This document shows positions 13,906-19,182 of a stretch of DNA of 19,182 bases, piece by piece. Position 1 is the stretch's first letter; each line of letters opens with the position of its first letter. This stretch comes from Rubrivivax sp. Lineage in GTDB: Bacteria; Pseudomonadota; Gammaproteobacteria; Burkholderiales; Burkholderiaceae. The translations under genes were made by a program, and so were the position numbers. The notes under the pieces were generated by a model that saw nothing but the letters and a program-made list of their open reading frames with translations, was not told the DNA's origin and made no database searches. The stretch lies in contig SEEY01000041.1 in assembly GCA_004211235.1 (NCBI GenBank), forward strand, positions 1 through 19,182. Reading direction: 5' to 3'.

Positions 13906-15447
13906 ATGAAGAAGCAACTGCTGACCCTCGTGGCAGCGCTGGCCCTGGGCGCCAGCGCCCTGGCCGCCGACATCAAGCTGGTCGTCAAGGCGGACCAGCC
14001 CGGCCCGGTCATCCACCGCAACGTCTATGGCCAGTTCGCCGAGCATCTCGGCACCGGCATCTACGAAGGCATGTGGGTCGGCCCCGACAGCAAGATCCCC
14101 AACGTGCGCGGCTGGCGCAAGGACGTCGTCGCGGCGCTCAAGGCGCTGAAGGTGCCGCTGGTGCGCTGGCCCGGCGGCTGCTTCGCGGATGAATACCACT
14201 GGCGCGACGGCATCGGCGCCCGCGACAAGCGGCCCGTCAAGATCAACACCAACTGGGGTGGCGTGCCCGAGAACAATGCCGTCGGCACGCACGAGTTCTT
14301 CGACCTCGTCGAGCAGCTCGGCGCCGAAGCCTATGTGAACGGCAACCTCGGCACGGGCAGCTCCCAGGAGATGTCCGAGTGGCTGGAGTACATGACCGGC
14401 GAAGGCAAGTCCACGCTGACCGACCTGCGCCGCAAGAACGGCCGCGACAAGCCCTTCCGCGTCCACTACTTCGCCGTCGGCAACGAGGCCTGGGGCTGCG
14501 GCGGCAACATGCGCCCGGAGTACTACGCCGACCAGTACCGCCAGGTCGCCACCTTCCTGAAGGCGCCGGAAAACAACCGCCCCATCTTCATCGCCAGCGG
14601 CGGCAACGGCATGCAGACGGAATGGACCGAGGCGCTGAGCAAGGGCGTGCACAGCGTCAACGCCATCTCGCACCACGCCTACACGCTGCCCACGTCCAAG
14701 TGGGAGCACAAGGGCGCGGCCGTCGGCTTCCCCGAGAGCGAGTGGATGTCGACGCTGGCGAATGTCCAGCAGATCGACGAGATGATCACCAAGAACACGG
14801 CGGTCCTCGACAAGAACGACCCGAGCAAGAAGATCGGCTTCTACTTCGACGAGTGGGGCAGCTGGTATGACCCCGATCCCGGCAGCAACCCCGGCTTCCT
14901 GGTCCAGCGCAACACGCTGCGCGACGCGCTGCTCGCGGCCATGCACTTCAACGTCTTCCATGCCCACGCCGACCGCGTGCACATGACCAATGTGGCGCAG
15001 ATGGTCAACGTGCTGCAGGCCATGATCCAGACGTCCAAGGACAAGCTGGTGCTGACGCCGACGTATCACGCGTTCGCGCTGTACACGCCCTTCCAGGACG
15101 CGACCTCGCTGCCCGCCACCATCGAGAACAACCCGGTCTACAAGGTCGGCGCGCAACAGATGCCGGGCCTGTCCGCCACCGCCGCGCGCGCCAAGGACGG
15201 CAAGCTCTACATCGGCCTCGTCAACGCCAACGCCACGCAAGGCGCCGAGCTGACGCTGCAGGTGGGCGCCGCGGCTCCCAAGGCCGTCAAGGGCAAGCTG
15301 CTGACGGCCGCGGCGATGGACGCGCAGAACGAACTCGGCAAGCCTGCCCAGGTCGTGCCCGTCGATTTCCAAGCGCAGGCAGTCGACGGCAAGCTGACGC
15401 TGAAGCTGCCGGCCAAGTCCGTCATCGTCGTCGCTGTCGAGGGCTGA
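13906..15447 (+). CDS. GH51 alpha-L-arabinofuranosidase, secreted
   Basis: Retaining alpha-L-arabinofuranosidase, 513 aa, that removes arabinofuranosyl groups from arabinan and arabinoxylan fragments. A Sec signal peptide is evident: KK at residues 2-3, a hydrophobic core LLTLVAALALGASALA, and likely cleavage after A20. The family-51 barrel follows with YGQFAEHLG (41-49), RWPGGCFADEYHWRDGIG (87-104), acid/base E194 in VGNEAWGCGG, SHHAYTLP (255-262), and nucleophile E316 in FDEWGSWYD. A C-terminal beta-sandwich of about 110 residues completes the usual layout. Many GH51 enzymes are cytoplasmic, so export here suggests periplasmic or outer action alongside the two other exported hydrolases. It lies downstream of the dehydratase-dehydrogenase pair and may share its transcript despite the intervening hairpins. 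Confidence 0.92.
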   Translation: MKKQLLTLVAALALGASALAADIKLVVKADQPGPVIHRNVYGQFAEHLGTGIYEGMWVGPDSKIPNVRGWRKDVVAALKALKVPLVRWPGGCFADEYHWRDGIGARDKRPVKINTNWGGVPENNAVGTHEFFDLVEQLGAEAYVNGNLGTGSSQEMSEWLEYMTGEGKSTLTDLRRKNGRDKPFRVHYFAVGNEAWGCGGNMRPEYYADQYRQVATFLKAPENNRPIFIASGGNGMQTEWTEALSKGVHSVNAISHHAYTLPTSKWEHKGAAVGFPESEWMSTLANVQQIDEMITKNTAVLDKNDPSKKIGFYFDEWGSWYDPDPGSNPGFLVQRNTLRDALLAAMHFNVFHAHADRVHMTNVAQMVNVLQAMIQTSKDKLVLTPTYHAFALYTPFQDATSLPATIENNPVYKVGAQQMPGLSATAARAKDGKLYIGLVNANATQGAELTLQVGAAAPKAVKGKLLTAAAMDAQNELGKPAQVVPVDFQAQAVDGKLTLKLPAKSVIVVAVEG

Positions 15448-15481
15448 TCGCCCCGCGGCTTCTCGACCGCTTTCTGCCAAC

Positions 15482-15524
15482 CGCAAAACCTGGGCCTCGC
15501 CATGCTGCTTGCCCAGGCTTTGCG
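15482..15524 (+). terminator. stem-loop after the GH51 gene
   Basis: CGCAAAACCTGGGC (15482-15495) and GCCCAGGCTTTGCG (15511-15524) pair at 13 of 14 positions around a 15-nt loop, 34 bp after the GH51 stop. There is no T run after it. It probably ends or stabilises the upstream transcript just before the promoter element of the next operon. Confidence 0.55.
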
Positions 15525-15557
15525 CTGTCTGCGTGCCCCCCACGCGGCATATCAGAA

Positions 15558-15614
15558 CCAGGATCGACCGGGCCTGCAATGTCATTGGTGCGCGGCCGCG
15601 GAGCCTTCTAGGCT
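15558..15614 (+). promoter_or_regulatory. copy C of the shared three-block promoter/operator element
   Basis: CCAGGATCGA (15558-15567, identical to copy A), then AATGTCATTGGT (15578-15589), 17 bases, then TCTAGGCT (15607-15614). Spacing is identical to copies A and B. It ends 39 bp before the start of the GH43 lipoprotein gene and should drive the GH43-GH127/146 pair. Confidence 0.6.
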
Positions 15615-15636
15615 CCGCCGGCCCCAACCAACAGAC

Positions 15637-15646
15637 CCGGAGACAA
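15637..15646 (+). promoter_or_regulatory. ribosome binding leader of the GH43 lipoprotein gene
   Basis: CCGGAGACAA ends 7 nt before the ATG at 15654, matching the leaders of the receptor and GH51 genes. Confidence 0.65.
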
Positions 15647-15653
15647 CCCCATC

Positions 15654-17183
15654 ATGGCCTTCCAGAATCGACGCAACTTCCTTGCAGGCTCTGCCGCCTT
15701 CGCCTTGACCGCCTGCGGCGGGGGCGGCGGCGGCGGTGGCGGCACGGTCACGCCGGCACCGGCGCCGACGCCCGCGGAACCGACGCCGACCAATCCCAAC
15801 CCCGTGCAGACGGCGCTGACCTTCGGCAACGCCTCGGTGCATGACCCGTCCATCGTCAGGGACGGCAGCACCTACTACGTCTTCGGCTCCCATCTCGCCG
15901 CCGCGAAGACGACGGACCTGATGAACTGGACCAAGATCGCCGACACGGTCAACGACGCCAACCCGCTGTTCACCAAGGTCACGACCGAGCTGTCCGCCGC
16001 GCTGACCTGGGCGCAGACCAACACGCTCTGGGCGCCCGACGTCATCAAGCTGGCCGACGGCAAGTTCTACATGTACTACTGCGCCTGCAAGGGCGACTCG
16101 CCGCTGTCGGCGCTGGGCATCGCCGTCGCCGACAAGGTGGACGGGCCCTATGCCAACAAGCAGCTGCTGCTGAAGTCCGGCATGGTCGGCACGTCGGAAG
16201 ACGGCACGAACTACGACGCCACCCGGCACCCCAACGTCGTCGACCCGTCGGTCTTCTTCGACACCACGGGCAAGCTGTGGATGGTCTACGGCTCCTACTC
16301 GGGCGGCATCTTCATCCTGCAACTGGACACGGCGACGGGTGTGCCACTCGCGGGGCAGGGCTACGGCAAGCACCTGATGGGCGGCAACCATGCCCGCATC
16401 GAAGGCGCCTACATCCTCTACAGCCCGACGAGCAAGTACTACTACCTGTTCACGTCCTTCGGCGGCCTGGCGGCGGACGGCGGCTACAACGTGCGCCTGG
16501 CGCGCTCGCTGCAGCCCGACGGCCCCTACCTCGACGCCGCCGGCACCGACATGGCCACCGTCAAGGGCGCCCCCGGCACGGTGTTCGACGACGCCAGCAT
16601 CGCGCCCCACGGCGTCAAGCTGATGGGCGGCCACCAGTTCACCAACGCGGCCTTCGAGACCGGCACGGCGCTGGGCTATGTGTCGCCGGGCCACAACTCG
16701 GCCTGCTACGACGCGGCCACCGGCAAGTACTTCATCGTCTTCCACACGCGCTTCCCCGGCACCGGCGAGGCGCACGAGATCCGCGTGCACGAGATGCTGC
16801 TCAACGATGACAACTGGCTGGTCATCGCACCGCTGCGTTATGCGCCGCTCAGCCTGGCTTCGCCGGCGCAGATGGCCGATGTCAGCGCCGCGCAGGCCGC
16901 GGGCACCTACAAGCTCGTCAACCACGGCAAGGACATCACGGCCGTGAGCAAGGCCTCCATCGTCGTCACGTTGAATGCCGACGGCACGGTTGGCGGCGCA
17001 GGCGGCATGACGGGCACGTGGACGCACAACGGCAACAACAAGCTGACCGTGGTGAGCGGCGGCCTGACCTACAAAGGCGTACTGTCCCGGCAATGGAATA
17101 CGAACTCGAGCGCATTCGTCGTCAGCTTCAGCGCGCTGTCGTCCAGCGGCGTGTCGCTGTGGGCCATCAGGACGGCGGCCTGA
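15654..17183 (+). CDS. GH43 endo-arabinanase-like lipoprotein with C-terminal domain
   Basis: A 509-aa exported family-43 hydrolase, probably an endo-alpha-1,5-L-arabinanase. The N-terminus has a twin-arginine motif (NRRNFL), a hydrophobic stretch and lipobox LTAC (C21). Nine consecutive glycines and a Thr/Pro-rich linker follow (to about residue 50). This implies Tat export, lipid anchoring and a flexible spacer. Catalytic residues: base D64 (VHDPSIV), D197 (NVVDPSVFF), acid E250 (ARIEGAYI), with H347 in SPGHNSA. LWAPDV (125-130) and GSYSGGIF are typical of arabinanases. Residues about 405-509 form a small beta-rich domain (GTYKLVNHGKD ... GTWTHNGNNKLTV) like the C-terminal domain of bacterial GH43 arabinanases. 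The next gene starts 2 bp after the stop, a tight operon. A beta-xylosidase role is less likely but not excluded. Confidence 0.88.
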   Translation: MAFQNRRNFLAGSAAFALTACGGGGGGGGGTVTPAPAPTPAEPTPTNPNPVQTALTFGNASVHDPSIVRDGSTYYVFGSHLAAAKTTDLMNWTKIADTVNDANPLFTKVTTELSAALTWAQTNTLWAPDVIKLADGKFYMYYCACKGDSPLSALGIAVADKVDGPYANKQLLLKSGMVGTSEDGTNYDATRHPNVVDPSVFFDTTGKLWMVYGSYSGGIFILQLDTATGVPLAGQGYGKHLMGGNHARIEGAYILYSPTSKYYYLFTSFGGLAADGGYNVRLARSLQPDGPYLDAAGTDMATVKGAPGTVFDDASIAPHGVKLMGGHQFTNAAFETGTALGYVSPGHNSACYDAATGKYFIVFHTRFPGTGEAHEIRVHEMLLNDDNWLVIAPLRYAPLSLASPAQMADVSAAQAAGTYKLVNHGKDITAVSKASIVVTLNADGTVGGAGGMTGTWTHNGNNKLTVVSGGLTYKGVLSRQWNTNSSAFVVSFSALSSSGVSLWAIRTAA

Positions 17184-17185
17184 CG

Positions 17186-19108
17186 ATGAAACGCCTGCTC
17201 GCTGCCCTCGCCCTCGTCGTGTGCGCGCACGGTGCAGGCGCAGCGACGCAGGCTTTCCCGTTGAGCAGCGTCCGTCTGCTCGACGGGCCCTTCCTGGAAG
17301 CGCAGACGACCGACCTGCACTACCTGATGACGCTCGACCCCGAGCGCCTGCTCGCGCCCTTCCGCCGCGAAGCCGGTCTGCCGGTGCCCGTGCCGAGCTA
17401 CGGCAACTGGGAGTCGTCGGGCCTGGACGGCCACATGGGTGGCCACTACGTCTCGGCGCTGGCGCTGATGTGGGCGTCCACCGGCGACGCGGAGGTCAAG
17501 CAGCGGCTGGATTACGTCATCGCCGAACTCAAGCGCTGCCAGGATGCACTGGGCAACGGCTACATCGGCGGGGTTCCCGATGGCCCCAAGGCCTGGGCCG
17601 AGGTGGCCGCGGGCGACCTCAAGGTCGACAGCTTCTCCGTCAACGGCCGCTGGGTGCCCTGGTACAACATCCACAAGATGTTCGCCGGCCTGCGCGACGC
17701 CTGGGTGCATGCCGGCAATGCCGACGCCAAGGCCATGCTGGTGCGCATGAGCGACTGGGCGCTGCGCCTGACGACACCGCTGACCGACGCGCAGATGCAG
17801 AACATGCTGCGCGCCGAGCACGGCGGCATGAACGAGGTGTTCGCCGACGTGGCGCAGATGACCGGCGACCTGCGCTACCTGGCACTGGCCCGGCGCTTCT
17901 CGCACCAGGCCATCCTGCAGCCGCTCGCGGCCGGGCAGGACAAGCTGACGGGCCTGCACGCCAACACGCAGATCCCCAAGGTCATCGGCTTTGCGCGCAT
18001 CGCCCAGATCGGTGGCGAAGACGAGGGCCGCCGTGCCGCGGAGTTCTTCTGGCGCACGGTGACGGACAAGCGCACGGTCGCCATCGGCGGCAACAGCGTC
18101 AAGGAGCACTTCCATCCGGCCGAGGACTTCCGGCCCATGCTCAACGAGGTGGAAGGCCCCGAGACCTGCAACAGCTACAACATGCTGAAGCTGACGGCGC
18201 TGCTGTCCCAGGCTTCCCCTGACGTCGGCGCCTACACCGACTTCTACGAGCGCACCCTCTACAACCACATCCTCGCCTCGCAGCATCCGGGCGAGGGCGG
18301 CTTCGTCTACTTCACGCCGATGCGGCCGCAGCACTACCGCGTCTATTCCAAGGTGGACGAGGGCATGTGGTGCTGTGTCGGCTCCGGCATCGAGAGCCAC
18401 GCGCGCCACGGCGAGTTCATCTACGCGCACGACGCGGACTCGATCTACGTCAACCTCTTCATCGCTTCGACGCTGGACTGGCGCGAGCGCGGCATCAAGC
18501 TGACGCAGAGCACCCGCTTCCCCGACGAATCGCGCACGCGGCTGACGGTCGAAACGGCCGGCGAGTTCGCGCTCAAGGTTCGCTATCCCGGCTGGGTGGC
18601 GCCCGGCGCGCTCAAGGTGAAGCTCAACGGCAAGCCGGTGAAGGTGACGGCCAAACCGGGCGGCCATGTCGAACTTCGCCGTGCCTGGAAGGCGGGCGAC
18701 CAGGTCGACATCGAGCTGCCGATGCGCACGACGCTGGAGCCCATGCCCGGCCTGAAGAACTACGTGGCCGTGCTGCACGGCCCCATCGTGCTGGCGGCCA
18801 AGACACCGCAGCCGGGCGAGAAGCTCAGCTTCACCGCCGACGGCTCGCGCATGGGCCACGTCGCGCAGGGGGCGGTATGCCCGCAGGACGCGGCGCCGGT
18901 GTTCGTAAGCGACCAGGCCGACTTCATCCGCCGCTTCAGGCCTGTGCCCGGCCAGCCGCTGACCTTCACCGCGCCCGGCCTCATCCAGGGCGGCCCCGGT
19001 GCGGACAAGCTGCAGCTCATTCCCTTCTTCCGCCTGCACGACTCGCGCTACATGGTCTATTGGGCGCGCAGCACGCCGGCCCAGCAGAGCCTGCTGCGCG
19101 CCCAATAG
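17186..19108 (+). CDS. DUF1680 (GH127/GH146) beta-L-arabinofuranosidase, C-terminus doubtful
   Basis: An exported zinc-dependent cysteine glycosidase that releases beta-linked L-arabinofuranose. The ATG at 17186 starts a Sec signal peptide (MKRLLAALALVVCAHGAGA, cleavage near residue 19-20). An (alpha/alpha) barrel follows with GNWESSGLDGHMGGHY (73-88), VPWYNIHKMFAGL (157-169), and GLHANTQIPKVIG (256-268). Compared with the characterised family member HypBA1, zinc ligands would be E326 and C328 (GPETCNSYNMLKL) with C396-C397 (WCCVGSG). C396 would be the nucleophile and E307 (KEHF) the likely acid/base. The ETCNSYNMLKLT form looks closer to GH146 than GH127. The last five codons and stop lie in the right arm of the edge foldback (19092-19182), so the natural protein probably continues beyond RSTPAQQS and the stop at 19108 may be artificial. 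It is coupled to the GH43 gene 2 bp upstream. Confidence 0.87.
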   Translation: MKRLLAALALVVCAHGAGAATQAFPLSSVRLLDGPFLEAQTTDLHYLMTLDPERLLAPFRREAGLPVPVPSYGNWESSGLDGHMGGHYVSALALMWASTGDAEVKQRLDYVIAELKRCQDALGNGYIGGVPDGPKAWAEVAAGDLKVDSFSVNGRWVPWYNIHKMFAGLRDAWVHAGNADAKAMLVRMSDWALRLTTPLTDAQMQNMLRAEHGGMNEVFADVAQMTGDLRYLALARRFSHQAILQPLAAGQDKLTGLHANTQIPKVIGFARIAQIGGEDEGRRAAEFFWRTVTDKRTVAIGGNSVKEHFHPAEDFRPMLNEVEGPETCNSYNMLKLTALLSQASPDVGAYTDFYERTLYNHILASQHPGEGGFVYFTPMRPQHYRVYSKVDEGMWCCVGSGIESHARHGEFIYAHDADSIYVNLFIASTLDWRERGIKLTQSTRFPDESRTRLTVETAGEFALKVRYPGWVAPGALKVKLNGKPVKVTAKPGGHVELRRAWKAGDQVDIELPMRTTLEPMPGLKNYVAVLHGPIVLAAKTPQPGEKLSFTADGSRMGHVAQGAVCPQDAAPVFVSDQADFIRRFRPVPGQPLTFTAPGLIQGGPGADKLQLIPFFRLHDSRYMVYWARSTPAQQSLLRAQ

Positions 19109-19182
19109 ACCATGTAGCGCGAGTCGTGCAGGCGGAAGAAGGGAATGAGCTGCAGCTTGTCCGCACCGGGGCCGCCCTGGAT
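18983..19182. repeat. perfect 91-bp inverted repeat (foldback) at the right edge
   Basis: Bases 18983-19073 are the exact reverse complement of 19092-19182, around an 18-base spacer (19074-19091). I compared the arms base by base and found no mismatch. The left arm is ordinary coding sequence of the DUF1680 gene. A perfect foldback of coding DNA ending exactly at the window edge is typical of a chimeric read or contig-end artefact rather than a biological hairpin. Confidence 0.95.

Noticed and set aside
15716..15745. Glycine-codon run of the GH43 lipoprotein as a phase-variable repeat
   Set aside because: The bases are a mixture of GGC, GGG and GGT codons, not a long homopolymer or exact short tandem repeat, so slippage is unlikely to be a switch.
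17069..19105. Minus-strand open frame of 678 codons opposite the DUF1680 gene
   Set aside because: Shadow frame; the plus-strand protein has a signal peptide and all catalytic motifs.
1..19182. tRNA/rRNA genes, CRISPR arrays, insertion sequences, phage genes
   Set aside because: I saw no direct-repeat arrays, transposase or integrase motifs, or tRNA-like folds in the gene-free gaps on either strand.

Overview
The window is 19.2 kb of very GC-rich, densely packed DNA. Gene content and codon use point to a betaproteobacterium of the order Burkholderiales, probably near Roseateles, Mitsuaria or Rubrivivax. The supporting signs are the DUF1631 protein, the small TIGR03643/DUF2805 protein, Tat lipoproteins with glycine-rich linkers, 'GGAGACAA' ribosome binding leaders and a Xanthomonas/Caulobacter-type TonB receptor. 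This placement is inferred from family resemblance, not from a marker gene.

The left part (1-6148) is mostly housekeeping or unassigned. It holds the 3' end of a DUF1631 gene (+). Convergent to it is a coupled minus-strand pair, an alpha/beta hydrolase followed by a RecQ-type helicase with an ATGA overlap. Next come a DUF2177 membrane protein (+) and a Tat-exported kelch-repeat lipoprotein (-). Divergent from the lipoprotein is a LysR-type regulator broken by a +1 shift in a C run, and then a 77-aa TIGR03643/DUF2805 protein.

The right part (6149-19182) is an L-arabinose/arabinan utilisation locus, all on the + strand. It starts with a TonB-dependent receptor whose 5' end is damaged (signal peptide region lost and out of frame), followed by a good intrinsic terminator. 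Then come a leaderless (cytoplasmic) GH43 arabinofuranosidase, an L-arabonate dehydratase (IlvD/Edd family) and an alpha-ketoglutarate-semialdehyde dehydrogenase. These are followed by a secreted GH51 alpha-L-arabinofuranosidase, a Tat lipoprotein GH43 endo-arabinanase, and a secreted DUF1680 (GH127/GH146) beta-L-arabinofuranosidase at the right edge.

Read together: surface or periplasmic GH43, GH51 and GH127/146 enzymes cut arabinan and both alpha- and beta-linked arabinofuranosides. The receptor would import oligosaccharides across the outer membrane, and the cytoplasmic GH43 would finish short oligomers. L-arabinose would then be oxidised without phosphorylation via L-arabonate to 2-oxoglutarate. 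Arabinose dehydrogenase, lactonase, 2-keto-3-deoxy-arabonate dehydratase, an inner-membrane transporter and a dedicated regulator are not in the window.

The most interesting unexplained signal is a 57-bp three-block element with fixed internal spacing. It occurs upstream of the receptor, the dehydratase and the GH43 lipoprotein, and looks like a shared promoter/operator of a regulon. Three lesions (the LysR shift, the receptor 5' junction, and a perfect 91-bp-arm foldback at the right edge that supplies the last codons of the final gene) may be real or assembly artefacts and should be kept in mind when using these gene models.
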